Below, in pieces: positions 1-9,112 of a stretch of DNA of 64,000 nt. Below the pieces are notes generated by a model that saw only the letters and a list, made by a program, of their open reading frames with translations, made no database searches and was not told the origin of the DNA. Both the position numbers and the translations under genes were made by a program. Each line of letters opens with the position of its first letter. The first letter of the stretch is position 1. The DNA lies in the NCBI GenBank assembly GCA_963675575.1, contig OY776378.1, positions 744,001 through 808,000 on the forward strand, given 5' to 3'. Source of the DNA: JAGLOK01 sp963675575. GTDB taxonomy: Bacteria; Bacillota; Clostridia; Christensenellales; UMGS416.

Positions 1-2
1 CT

Positions 3-428
3 GTAATGAGCAATATCAATGCCGCGGTACTATGCGCCCAGCTGGACAAAGCGGATGCAATATCGAAAAAGCAAAACGAGATATTTGATGCGTATATGAA
101 AGCCCTCGCACCGCTGGCGCAGAGACATAGCTTCAGCTTGCCTATTATACCCGAACACAATACCAACAATGCTCACATATTCTATATAGTATTTAGCGGT
201 GAGACGCAAAGAGACAAAGTGAAGGAGCATCTTGAACAAGCAGGCATCGGTGGGGTGACACACTATGTACCGCTGCACCAATCGGGCATGTGGAAAAAAA
301 TGGGAAAAGAATACGTTTTGCCCAAAACCGAGCATGTATACAAATGTATGCTTCGCATTCCTATGCACGCGAGGATGACAAAATCCGATTGCCAAGAAAT
401 AGCCGATGAAATAGGCCGAGCATTATGA
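3..428 (+). CDS. DegT/DnrJ/EryC1-type sugar aminotransferase, C-terminal part
   Basis: The reading frame is open from the window edge (codons GTA-ATG-AGC), so this is the last ~140 residues of a longer protein, usually ~375 aa. The segment matches the C-terminal domain of PLP-dependent nucleotide-sugar aminotransferases of the WecE/RffA type: an AA-x-L-x-AQL helix near the start, NAHIFYIVF, and THYVPLHQS (residues ~85-93 from the first ATG). These enzymes place an amino group on a dTDP-keto-sugar in the cytoplasm. The PLP lysine lies outside the window. The stop codon overlaps the next start (ATGA), and a dTDP-glucose dehydratase follows three genes later, so the gene belongs to a surface-sugar operon. 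The exact sugar is unknown. Confidence 0.85.
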   Translation, partial: VMSNINAAVLCAQLDKADAISKKQNEIFDAYMKALAPLAQRHSFSLPIIPEHNTNNAHIFYIVFSGETQRDKVKEHLEQAGIGGVTHYVPLHQSGMWKKMGKEYVLPKTEHVYKCMLRIPMHARMTKSDCQEIADEIGRAL

Positions 429-1171
429 AAAAAATTACTGCGGGAATTTCTGTTGTGGTACCAGTGTATAATTCTGAAAAATCTCTAAAGGAGTTGGCTG
501 AGAGATTGAAAAATGTTTTGGCTCAATTTGATACTTATGAAATTATATTGGTGGATGATGCAAGCTGTGACACAAGCTATGAAGTGATTAAAGAAATTGC
601 ACATGAAGAGAGTTGCATAACAAGTATCGCACTTGAATCAAATAGCGGCCAGCAGAGCGCGATACTTTGCGGATTGCGTCATGCAAAACTTGATTATACT
701 GTTATAATCGATGATGATTTGGAGCAAAGCCCCGAGGATATAATTCATCTATATAACGAAATACAAAAAGGCTATGATGTAGTGTATGGGATTGCTGAAT
801 ATAATAGTGAAAGAGTGAGAAGCGTCGGCTCTTTAATGCGTGACTTGCTGTTTAAGGTGATGACTGATATCCCTAAAGGGATCAAAGTATCAAGCTTTAG
901 GATAATGAACAAAAACACACGTGATGCAGTGATTTTAGCTGATACGCAGTTTGTATATATCTCGATGGAGATATTAAAGCACACAATAAATATAGCAAAC
1001 ATAAAAACTCGAATCGGCCTAAAGGCAAAGTCCAACTACTCGTTTGCTAAGCTAATAGATCTTTACAAAAAAATAATATCAACCTATAGCAAATGCTGCT
1101 TATTTAGGGGATCTCAAAAAATCCGGCAGTGTTACAAAGTACGCGAAATAATAGGCGGTAAAGCAAAATGA
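425..1171 (+). CDS. GT2 family glycosyltransferase without membrane anchor
   Basis: A 248-aa family-2 glycosyltransferase. The GT-A nucleotide-sugar fold is marked by VVVPVYN (10-16), LVDDASCD (42-49) and a metal-binding IIDDDLEQSPE (94-104). It resembles the DPM1/ArnC/GtrB group, which transfers a sugar to polyprenyl phosphate, but the two C-terminal membrane helices of GtrB/ArnC proteins are absent: the tail after ~200 is short and basic. It probably acts on the inner membrane face within the polysaccharide pathway of its neighbours. It overlaps both flanking genes by 4 bp, implying translational coupling. Donor and acceptor cannot be read from the sequence. Confidence 0.85.
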   Translation: MKKITAGISVVVPVYNSEKSLKELAERLKNVLAQFDTYEIILVDDASCDTSYEVIKEIAHEESCITSIALESNSGQQSAILCGLRHAKLDYTVIIDDDLEQSPEDIIHLYNEIQKGYDVVYGIAEYNSERVRSVGSLMRDLLFKVMTDIPKGIKVSSFRIMNKNTRDAVILADTQFVYISMEILKHTINIANIKTRIGLKAKSNYSFAKLIDLYKKIISTYSKCCLFRGSQKIRQCYKVREIIGGKAK

Positions 1172-2445
1172 AAGTAATGGTATTGGGCGGTGGAAATTGC
1201 CAGCTAAATTTAATCGAATACCTGAAATCTCAAGGCGATGAAGTAATCCTGATAGATTATTTAGCGGACTGCCCGGGGTCTGGTTTGTGTGATATACACC
1301 TTTTGATTTCGACGTTTGATACTAATGCGGTTCTCAAGGCCGCAAAGGAACATAGCATAGATGCTATAGTGACTCTTGGCACAGATCAGCCAGTATATAC
1401 AGCTGCTATTGTAGCTGATGAGCTGGGGTTACCTTTTTACCTGTCACCGGAGCAGGCGCTATCGGCCACAAACAAGCGTATAATGAAAAAGATGTTTATC
1501 GAAAACTCAATACCCACAGTGGATTATAAACTTATAGGCCGGGATTTTACAAGTGAAGATATAAAGGGCATTTCTTTTCCCGCCGTGATAAAACCTGTAG
1601 ATTCGCAAGGACAGCGAGGGATTTATAAGGTGAATTCCATTGAGGAGATAAGAGCCAATATTGATGATACACTTTCATTTTCAAGGGAAGAAAAGATTTT
1701 GCTTGAAGAATATTACGAAAGTGATGAGATAACGGTTAATGGGTGGCTAGTAGAGGGCAGGCTTACTTTGCTTTCGGTGGTGGACAGAGTAACTCTCACT
1801 TCGGGAAATCATATAGGAATCTGTATTGCGCATAATTTTCCTTCGCTTCACTTTAAGAAAAATTATCTTGAAATAGAAAGCATAACGAAAAAGATTATAG
1901 ATATATTCGGTTTTGAAAACGGTCCGGTATATTTCCAATATCTGATTGGGCGTGATAGGATAAAGGTGAATGAAATAGCCATGCGCATAGGCGGGGCATA
2001 TGAAGATATAACTCTTCCGATGATTTCTCGGGTTGATGTCCTAGAACTCCTTGTAAACACCGTCAAAGGGCAATTGTTGGGCGTTGAAGCGCTCCATAAA
2101 TATGATTTAGCAAAAAACGATTTATTTTTATCAACACAAATGTTTTTCTTGAAGCCCGGAAATATTGCTGAGGTATCTTTCGATGATGCAAAGCTTAAAA
2201 TATACGGTGTGAAAAAAGTATATATAAGCAGAAGCGTTGGCGATATAATTGGTACGATTGAAAATGCCACTGCACGTGCGGGGTATTTCATCGTTGAGGG
2301 AGCTAGCTTTAAAGATATGATGTCAAATACAGAAAAAGCGTACGATGATATTAAAGTTTTGGATGAAAATGGCGTGAATATGGTGGTTAGATATAGCGAC
2401 TATCCCGAAAGATATAAGTTTGTTGAGGACTGGGAGAGGCAATGA
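1168..2445 (+). CDS. ATP-grasp domain protein in sugar operon
   Basis: A 425-aa ATP-grasp enzyme of the carbamoyl-phosphate synthase/PurK-like fold. It has an N-terminal Rossmann-like pre-ATP-grasp domain (VLGGGNCQ, 5-12), an ATP-binding loop with KPVDSQGQRG (142-151), LEEYYES (179-185) and the Mg-binding NEIAMRIGG (268-276). Such enzymes form an acyl-phosphate and couple a carboxylate to an amine or thiol. In an amino-sugar operon the likely job is attaching an amino acid or carboxylic acid to the amino group installed by the upstream aminotransferase; this is inference. Start overlaps the previous stop by 4 bp. A 16-codon frame starting at 2442 overlaps its stop and may be a gene remnant. 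Confidence 0.75.
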   Translation: MKVMVLGGGNCQLNLIEYLKSQGDEVILIDYLADCPGSGLCDIHLLISTFDTNAVLKAAKEHSIDAIVTLGTDQPVYTAAIVADELGLPFYLSPEQALSATNKRIMKKMFIENSIPTVDYKLIGRDFTSEDIKGISFPAVIKPVDSQGQRGIYKVNSIEEIRANIDDTLSFSREEKILLEEYYESDEITVNGWLVEGRLTLLSVVDRVTLTSGNHIGICIAHNFPSLHFKKNYLEIESITKKIIDIFGFENGPVYFQYLIGRDRIKVNEIAMRIGGAYEDITLPMISRVDVLELLVNTVKGQLLGVEALHKYDLAKNDLFLSTQMFFLKPGNIAEVSFDDAKLKIYGVKKVYISRSVGDIIGTIENATARAGYFIVEGASFKDMMSNTEKAYDDIKVLDENGVNMVVRYSDYPERYKFVEDWERQ

Positions 2446-2503
2446 AAAGAGTTCAGGTAGTATCCGATTGGCTTCATTGTGTTAAGGCTTAAAGGAGAAG
2501 CGT

Positions 2504-3553
2504 ATGATAAAATACTTAATAACTGGAGGAGCGGGCTTTATTGGATCTAACTTGGTTAAATATTTACTTAATAAATATGAAGATATTTTTATATTGAACT
2601 TGGATTTGCTGACATATGCGGGGAATATGGAAAGCATATCAGATATTATAGCGGATGAACGCCATAAATTTGTTAAGGGTGATATTTGTGATAAAGACTT
2701 GATTAGTAATTTACTTGAAAACTATGATTTTGACTATGTTTTAAATCTTGCGGCTGAGTCGCATGTGGACAGGTCAATTCATAATCCTGAAATATTTGGG
2801 AAGACAAATTATATGGGTACGTTAAATTTATTGAATTGTGTAAAAGAAAGCTGGTATGACGGCACAAATTGGGCTGCAGGAAAAAAATATGTTCAAGTTT
2901 CGACAGATGAAGTTTATGGAAGCTTAGGCAGCACTGGTCTGTTTAGCGAAACAACACCAATAAACCCACATAGTCCTTACTCTGCAAGCAAAGCATCCGC
3001 TGATATGATGGCTTTAGCATATTATGATACTTATAGTATGCCAGTCAACGTTACAAGATGCTCGAATAATTATGGGCCATATCAATTCCCGGAAAAATTA
3101 ATTCCTATAATGATTAATAACGCTGTTTCAAAAAAAGATTTGCCCGTTTACGGGGATGGACTGAATGTAAGGGATTGGCTGTATGTTGATGATCACTGCA
3201 AGGCAATAGATTTGATTGCAAGAAAGGGGAAAAGCGGAGAGGTTTATAACATAGGTGGGAACAATGAAAGAACAAACATTTTTATTGTTAAGTTAATTTT
3301 GGACATTTTGGCTCAGCAAGGCTATGATGTGAAAAGTGATCAAATAAAGTATGTTGCTGACAGAAAAGGCCATGACAAGAGATATGGTATTGATCCGACT
3401 AAAATCAAAAATGAGTTGGGGTGGGTGCCTGAAACAAAATTTGCAGATGGATTGCTCAATACAATTAAATGGTATTTAAATAACACTGAATGGCTAAAAA
3501 ATATTATGAATGGCTCATATGAAAAGTTTTATGGGTTACATTATAGTGATTAA
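2504..3553 (+). CDS. rfbB: dTDP-glucose 4,6-dehydratase
   Basis: A 349-aa extended SDR that converts dTDP-glucose to dTDP-4-keto-6-deoxyglucose in the cytoplasm. Visible motifs: NAD-binding GGAGFIG (8-14), NLAAESHVDRS (81-91), catalytic TDE in STDEVYG (133-139), YSASK (159-163) and the substrate loop NNYGPYQFPEKLIP (188-201). Length is normal for RfbB. A strong AAAGGAG site precedes the ATG. The product is the likely substrate of the aminotransferase at the window start, although the gene comes last in the operon. Confidence 0.93.
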   Translation: MIKYLITGGAGFIGSNLVKYLLNKYEDIFILNLDLLTYAGNMESISDIIADERHKFVKGDICDKDLISNLLENYDFDYVLNLAAESHVDRSIHNPEIFGKTNYMGTLNLLNCVKESWYDGTNWAAGKKYVQVSTDEVYGSLGSTGLFSETTPINPHSPYSASKASADMMALAYYDTYSMPVNVTRCSNNYGPYQFPEKLIPIMINNAVSKKDLPVYGDGLNVRDWLYVDDHCKAIDLIARKGKSGEVYNIGGNNERTNIFIVKLILDILAQQGYDVKSDQIKYVADRKGHDKRYGIDPTKIKNELGWVPETKFADGLLNTIKWYLNNTEWLKNIMNGSYEKFYGLHYSD

Positions 3554-3585
3554 TTAAAGAATGCTTTGATAGCTGATGGCGTGAT

Positions 3586-3716
3586 ATGCTGGAATATGAT
3601 ATTAAACGTGTTCTTTTAAAAGATGAAGGAGTAAACTCGTGGGCAAAACATCACTGTTTCAATGTACACAAAGATTGACACCGGGAAAAACCGAGGCTAT
3701 ACTGTTTAGCAAATAA
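3586..3716 (+). other. Intergenic stretch with possible decayed gene fragments
   Basis: Between rfbB and the wall hydrolase there is no credible full gene. A 30-codon frame (3586-3678) has a coding-like composition but stops early. A 25-codon GTG frame (3639-3716) has a good AAGGAG site 7 nt upstream in another frame. The two overlapping short frames suggest a gene fragment damaged by frameshifts, or chance. No known domain is visible. Confidence 0.2.
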
Positions 3717-3811
3717 CATTGTTTTTTGGAATGTAATAGTTGCCTATGTTTGTTAAATAAATAAACAAAAAACGGGAATCGTAACAAAATAGTAAATAAT
3801 TTATAATCAAA

Positions 3812-3840
3812 TTGTAATATGAAATGAATTGTTGTATAAT
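3812..3840 (+). promoter_or_regulatory. Sigma-A type promoter abutting the NlpC/P60 start codon
   Basis: TTGTAA (3812-3817), 17-bp spacer, perfect TATAAT (3835-3840). The predicted transcription start (~3846-3848) falls on the in-frame ATG at 3847, so the mRNA may be leaderless. No ribosome site precedes the candidate starts at 3829 (TTG), 3841 or 3847. Confidence 0.6.
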
Positions 3841-3846
3841 ATGAAA

Positions 3847-5499
3847 ATGCAAAATAATAATGCTAATAAGCCGAACGAAAAAGAATCTTTTATAGAAATC
3901 TTATTAACTGCGCTGTCTCAGCTGGGCAATATATTAATAATTGCCTTGGGTGTTATTTTTTTTGGTATAAAAAAGATTTTCCTTACTCTTAAAAAGAAGC
4001 AAAATGAAGAGACGCTTTATCGGTTTGTAAAGAATCTTGAAGAACATTTGGATGAAAGCTCCAATAGGCTTAAATTGAAAAGAAAAAAGAGATCATTTAG
4101 ACCAACAAAAGCGAACCGTTTTTTTAAGAGGAAAGAAAAAAATAATGCACCGGTTCCGCAACAGTCTGTTAAAATTGTCAGACAAAACAACAAATACAAG
4201 CCTAAAAAATCTAGGCTGATAATTGGCCTACAGATAGCCGCTGTCGCCGTATCTTTGGGTGTAATGGTATTTGTAATAGTGATTTCTGCAAAAGGATTGT
4301 TTGGCGAAAAGGAAGCATCAGCTGAACAAGACGCTTTAAAAGAAAGTTCAGTTGCCCAAGGGGAAGTTGTTTTGGAAGAGCTGCTTAACCAGGATGATTT
4401 ATTTGAGAGAATATATGTTAAAGAGAAAATTAATGCGCTAATGGGGAAAATCATTGAGCAAACTTTTTCTCTTTATGAAATAGATGAATCGCAATCCACG
4501 GAGTGTTTGGACGAGCCTTTGGAAAAGGCAGCATCGCAAACTCCTGAAATAGCTTCAACTCCGATACCTGTAGCCACGATGGATGCTTCTCAGACGGTAT
4601 TCAGCCAGGATATATTGATACATAAAGGTGATACCAATTCTCAGGTGCCGGCGATTCAGGAGCGCTTGATGGACTTGCACTATATGGATGCCGATGAGCC
4701 TACAGATTATTACGGCGAGATGACATGGTATGCTACAAGCCTTTTTCAGCGTGGTCATGGGCTACTGGTGGATGGAGTAGCGGGATATGAGACTCTGACG
4801 CTTTTGTTTTCTGAGGGGGCGACGCCTTATTTGGTGCGTAAAGGTGATTATGGATTCGATATTAAAATGATAAATAAAAGGCTCATAGAGCTGGGATATC
4901 TTGACGATGGAGACACTGGCAAGAATTTTAATGAAGATACTGATTTGGCGATAAGAGTATTTCAGGGACGAAATAAACTTTCCCAAGACGGCATTGTGGG
5001 CTACAACACAACTCAGGTGCTTTTTAACGGCGACGCGAAACCCGCCCACAATTATAGTCCGCCTTCCAACAATGATTCCGGCGGCAGTTCAGACGGAGGC
5101 AGCTCAACTGGCGGCTCTTACAATGCTAATGACGCAGCATCTTTTGTAGCTTATGCCAAGTCAATTATGAACAAGGGCTATACCTATATTTGGGGAGGCA
5201 AGGGTCCTCCCGGAATGGATTGCTCGGGATTTGTATATTACAGCTTAAAGCAAACAGGAAATGGTATAGGATATATGACATCGGCAGCTTGGGCGCAAAG
5301 TTCGTATCAGACGATAAGCTCTATACACGATGTGAAACCGGGAGACATACTCTGTTTCCAAGGGCATGTGGCTATATGTATAGGAGACGGAAAGATGATA
5401 GACTCATCTTCTTCGTCAAACGCGATAAGAATTGCCAATTTTGAAAGCTCAACTTATTGGAACAACAAGTGGGTATGTGGCAAAAGAGTGTTCCCATAA
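3847..5499 (+). CDS. Membrane-anchored NlpC/P60 peptidoglycan hydrolase with PG-binding repeats
   Basis: A ~550-aa wall enzyme. Order (numbered from the TTG at 3829): hydrophobic segment ~24-46, a Lys/Arg-rich stretch, a second membrane segment ~130-155, an acidic linker, two peptidoglycan-binding type 1 repeats (~265-330 and ~335-395, each with an xVPAIQERL- or DIKMINKRL-like helix), a Ser/Gly/Asn linker and a C-terminal NlpC/P60 domain. Catalytic Cys465 lies in MDCSGF and His513 in GHVAICIG. The family cleaves D-glutamyl/meso-diaminopimelate or related bonds in stem peptides. It is probably anchored with the catalytic part outside; two membrane segments separated by a basic region would put the central domain inside and both termini on opposite faces of that domain, so topology needs testing. 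It is monocistronic, with its own promoter and terminator. Confidence 0.85.
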   Translation: MQNNNANKPNEKESFIEILLTALSQLGNILIIALGVIFFGIKKIFLTLKKKQNEETLYRFVKNLEEHLDESSNRLKLKRKKRSFRPTKANRFFKRKEKNNAPVPQQSVKIVRQNNKYKPKKSRLIIGLQIAAVAVSLGVMVFVIVISAKGLFGEKEASAEQDALKESSVAQGEVVLEELLNQDDLFERIYVKEKINALMGKIIEQTFSLYEIDESQSTECLDEPLEKAASQTPEIASTPIPVATMDASQTVFSQDILIHKGDTNSQVPAIQERLMDLHYMDADEPTDYYGEMTWYATSLFQRGHGLLVDGVAGYETLTLLFSEGATPYLVRKGDYGFDIKMINKRLIELGYLDDGDTGKNFNEDTDLAIRVFQGRNKLSQDGIVGYNTTQVLFNGDAKPAHNYSPPSNNDSGGSSDGGSSTGGSYNANDAASFVAYAKSIMNKGYTYIWGGKGPPGMDCSGFVYYSLKQTGNGIGYMTSAAWAQSSYQTISSIHDVKPGDILCFQGHVAICIGDGKMIDSSSSSNAIRIANFESSTYWNNKWVCGKRVFP

Positions 5500-5530
5500 A
5501 AATCAAAAATTACTATTTATAGAATTAGAA

Positions 5531-5566
5531 GGCGTGTTATAATATAATACACGCCTTTATTTTATA
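5531..5566 (+). terminator. Rho-independent terminator after the NlpC/P60 gene
   Basis: GGCGTGT (5531-5537) pairs with ACACGCC (5549-5555), followed by a T-rich tract (TTTATTTTAT). It sits 31 bp after the stop. Confidence 0.8.
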
Positions 5567-5639
5567 TTGTGAATCACTTTATTTTTTAAATTATTAAGCG
5601 CAAATAGCGCAAACTTTTTTAATTTGGTTGGAGGATTAT

Positions 5640-8047
5640 ATGGACGTTCAAAAAATAATGGATCAAATGACACTCGAAGAAAAAGCATCGCTTTGTTCCG
5701 GAAAAGACTTTTGAATACAAAGCCGGTAGAAAGATTAGAAATCCCTTCAATCATGCTGACTGACGGTCCGCATGGGCTGAGAAAGCAAAAAGGGGAGGCG
5801 GATCATATTGGGCTTAATGAAAGTGTTAAAGCGACGTGTTTTCCTTCGGCGGCGGCAACGGCCTGCTCATGGGACAGAGAGCTTATGGGTGAGATTGGAC
5901 AGGCTTTGGCTGAAGAATGTTTGCATGAGAATGTTGCGGTAATATTAGGACCCGGCGCCAATATAAAACGTTCTCCTCTTTGCGGAAGAAATTTCGAATA
6001 TATTTCCGAAGATCCTTATCTCACAGGAGAAATAGCCGCCTCGCTTATAACGGGGGTGCAATCAAAAGGAATTGGCACATCGTTAAAACATTACGCGTTA
6101 AATAATCAAGAAACCAGGAGAATGTCGATTGACGCAGTTGTGGATGAACGCGCGCAAAGAGAAATATATCTTGCGGGCTTTGAGTCTGCTGTAAAAAAGG
6201 CTCAACCTTGGACGGTAATGTGTTCATACAACAGAGAAGGTGGCACATATTTAAGCGAAAACAAAAGATTGCTGAGTGATATTCTAAAAAGTGAATGGGG
6301 TCATGAAGGCTTGGTAATGACGGACTGGGGCGCAATAAATGACAGAGTTGAAGGCGTTAAAGCGGGTTTGGAGCTGGAAATGCCCTCAAGCAATGGGAAA
6401 AACGATGAGAAAATTATTAAAGCTGTTAAAGAAGGAACGCTTAAGGCAGAAGATTTGGACAGGCCGGTTAAACGGCTTATAGAATTGGCATTAAAAGGGA
6501 AGGCTTCGGAGAAAAAGGATTTCAAATATAATATTGAAAAGCATAGAAAGCTTGCAAGAAAAGCGGCGCAAGATTCGTCTGTTCTTTTGAAAAACGAAGG
6601 GATATTGCCATTAGCCAAAGACAAAAAAATCGCGGTTATAGGCGAATTTGCAAAAAAACCTAGATATCAGGGCGCGGGTTCTTCAAAAATCAATCCCCAC
6701 AAAGTGGATAATGCTTTAGAGGAGTTTGAAGAAAAAGGCGTAAACTATGAGTATGCCAGAGGGTATGATGTGTGTTCCCAGGAGCCAAAGCCGGAACTGA
6801 TTGCCGAGGCTAAAAGAGTGGCAGAAAATGCTGATATAGCAGTAATTTTTGCCGGACTTACAGATGATTTTGAATCGGAGGGCTTTGACAGAAAGCACAT
6901 GAGTCTGCCGCAAAGCCACAACGAGCTTATAAAAGAAGTGGCAAAAACAAACGGCAATATAGTTATTGTTTTGCAGAACGGCGCACCAGTTGAAATGCCG
7001 TGGATAAACGAAGCCAAAGGTATTTTAGAGTGCTATCTTGGCGGCGAGGCAGGTTCTTCCGCCGCGGTTGACTTGTTATTTGGAGATGCAAACCCTTCAG
7101 GCAAATTGGCTGAAACCTTTCCTATAAAGCTTGCAGATACTCCATGCTACAATTATTTCCCGGGAAATCAGCTTACCGTTGAACACAGAGAAAGCATTTA
7201 TGTGGGATATAGATATTATGATAAGGTGAAAAAAGAAGCTCTTTTCCCATTCGGACACGGGCTGAGTTATACACAATTTGAATATTCCGGGTTGAATGTA
7301 AAAAAATTAGGTGAATTGGACTTTGAAGCGGAAGTCAAAGTGAAAAATATTGGTGACAGGGCGGGGGCTGAAATCGTACAGCTTTATATAAGAAATAATG
7401 ATTCGCCAATCTTCAAAGCGGAAAAAGAACTCAAAGCCTTCGAAAAAGTTTTTTTACAGCCTTCAGAAGAGAAATTGATTGTTTTCAATTTAGATAAAAG
7501 ATCATTCGCCTACTATAATACGCAGATTTCAAACTGGCATGCGGATGACGGAATATACGCTATATTGATTGGCTCTTCCAGCAAAGACATAAGGTTGGAA
7601 AAAGACATAAATATAGAAACAGACGATGATGTTACTGTGCCTGATTTAATAAAAACGTTGCCTGCATATTACTTTTTGAATAAAGGAACATTGGAAATAG
7701 ACGACGGGCAGTTCACGGCACTTTTGGGCAGAAAAATCCCGAAGGCAAAAAGGAACAAAAAAAATCCATATGATGCCTCTGTACTGCTAAGTGATATTCA
7801 GGATAAACTAATCGGGAAACTTCTCAATTGGCTTTTATCTATTTCTATTAAGAAACAGTTTTCATCAGACAATGAGGAGGATAAAGCTCACCTTGATTTT
7901 ATGGAAGCTATAATAAAAGAACTGCCAATAAAGTCAATAGGGATGATGGCCGGAGAAGCGTTGCCGAAATATTTTACGGATGGATATATTGATATGTTAA
8001 ACGGTAAATTTTTCAGAGGCTTAGCGACACTTTTTAAAAAGAAATAA
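5640..8047 (+). CDS. GH3 family beta-glucosidase, frameshifted near the N-terminus
   Basis: A glycoside hydrolase family 3 enzyme, about 802 aa if repaired, releasing terminal beta-linked sugars. GGTTGGAGG precedes ATG 5640, which opens with the family's N-terminus (MTLEEKASLCSGKDF), but a TGA follows at 5712-5714. From 5714 the +1-shifted frame continues exactly where the family does (NTKPVERLEIPSIMLTDGPHG). Restoring one G (TTTTGG) gives the expected Trp and a single frame to 8047. Visible features: catalytic Asp in GLVMTDWGA, the (beta/alpha)8 domain, the alpha/beta sandwich (LQNGAPVEMPW), an FnIII-like domain (FPFGHGLSYTQFEYSG), and a C-terminal helical extension common in clostridial members. 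No signal peptide, so cytoplasmic. Either a recent inactivation or an assembly error; an internal start (ATG 5753) would lack the conserved N-terminus. Confidence 0.88.
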
Positions 8048-8130
8048 ACACATAAGGATGTATAAATAACTAAAAAAACTTGATTAAAGATATTGTTTTT
8101 TTGAAAAACATATAGTAAAATACAATTATA

Positions 8131-8147
8131 GGTCAAAGAAAGTCAAC
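8131..8147 (+). promoter_or_regulatory. CtsR heat-shock operator
   Basis: GGTCAAA-GAA-AGTCAAC is a direct heptad repeat matching the CtsR consensus RGTCAAA-NAN-RGTCAAA at 13 of 14 heptad bases. It begins 4 bp after a TACAAT -10-like hexamer (8121-8126), so it covers the likely transcription start, and ends 23 bp before dnaJ-like. It predicts CtsR repression of the dnaJ-like/clpB operon, relieved by heat or protein stress. Confidence 0.75.
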
Positions 8148-8170
8148 AAAGTAAAGAAAGGAGGGAAGCT

Positions 8171-9094
8171 ATGCAATATAAGGATTATTACAAAACCTTG
8201 GGCGTTTCCAAAACCGCTACAGAGGATGAAATAAAAAAAGCGTACAGAACGCTGGTTAAAAAATATCATCCCGACAAAAATCAGGGAGACAAAAAATCGG
8301 AAGATAAGTTTAAAGAAGTAAGCGAAGCGTATGAGGCTTTGGGGGATTCGGAAAAGCGCAAAAAATATGATAATTTCGGCAATCAAACGCATTTTTCCGG
8401 TGGATATGATTTTGATCCGAGCCAGTATGGTTTTTCCTCTGACAATGTAAGATACGAGTACAACTCGGCTGGCGGACGAAGTGACTTTTTTAACACTTTC
8501 TTTTCCGGGAGCGATTTTGATTTGGGGGACATCTTTTCCTCTTTCGGGGCATCCGGGAGCAGGCGCCAAAGGACCTATGACGGAAACGATATTGAATCCG
8601 AGATAGAAATCACACCTGAGGAAGGTCACAACGGAGTGGAAAAAAGGATTGCTCTTCAAACTGAAAGCGGAGTTAAAAATATTACTTTCAAGATACCCAA
8701 AGGCGTGGGCGAAGGCGAGAGAATCAGGCTTAAAAATCAGGGAGGTGTTGGTGCAAACGGCGGAAAAACCGGAAATCTTCATATGAAGGTCAAGTTCGTG
8801 CCCAGCCGAAATTTTGAAAAAAGGGGAAACGACTTATATACAACAGTTAATATATATCCTTGGGATGCGGCTCTTGGTACAAAAATGAATGTTAAGACTT
8901 TGGATGGGCAAATAAAGGTCAACATCCCCAAAGAGTCTCAAACCGGAAAGAAGATTAGGGTATCTGGAAAAGGATATGCCGGCCGAAATCAAAAACAGGG
9001 GGATTTATACATAGAAATTAAGATTGTAAATCCAACCGGGATAACAGCAAAAATGAAAGAGCTGTATCAAAAAATGAAAGAAACAGTAAGTTAA
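8171..9094 (+). CDS. DnaJ-class J-domain co-chaperone without zinc finger (CbpA-like)
   Basis: A 307-aa type II Hsp40. The J-domain (1-70) carries HPD at 33-35, which stimulates DnaK ATPase. A Gly/Phe/Ser-rich linker (~70-125) follows, then the DnaJ C-terminal beta-sandwich (~135-300). The CxxCxGxG zinc repeats of true DnaJ are missing, so CbpA-like fits better than dnaJ. A strong AGGAGGG site lies 7 nt before the ATG. clpB follows after 18 bp and a CtsR operator precedes it, so this co-chaperone is probably co-induced with the ClpB disaggregase, which works with DnaK. Confidence 0.9.
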   Translation: MQYKDYYKTLGVSKTATEDEIKKAYRTLVKKYHPDKNQGDKKSEDKFKEVSEAYEALGDSEKRKKYDNFGNQTHFSGGYDFDPSQYGFSSDNVRYEYNSAGGRSDFFNTFFSGSDFDLGDIFSSFGASGSRRQRTYDGNDIESEIEITPEEGHNGVEKRIALQTESGVKNITFKIPKGVGEGERIRLKNQGGVGANGGKTGNLHMKVKFVPSRNFEKRGNDLYTTVNIYPWDAALGTKMNVKTLDGQIKVNIPKESQTGKKIRVSGKGYAGRNQKQGDLYIEIKIVNPTGITAKMKELYQKMKETVS

Positions 9095-9112
9095 AGCCGA
9101 GGGGTGATATGA

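Noticed and set aside
4017..4454. 145-codon minus-strand frame inside the wall hydrolase gene
   Set aside because: Shadow of the plus-strand Lys/Glu-rich region; no ribosome site or domain.
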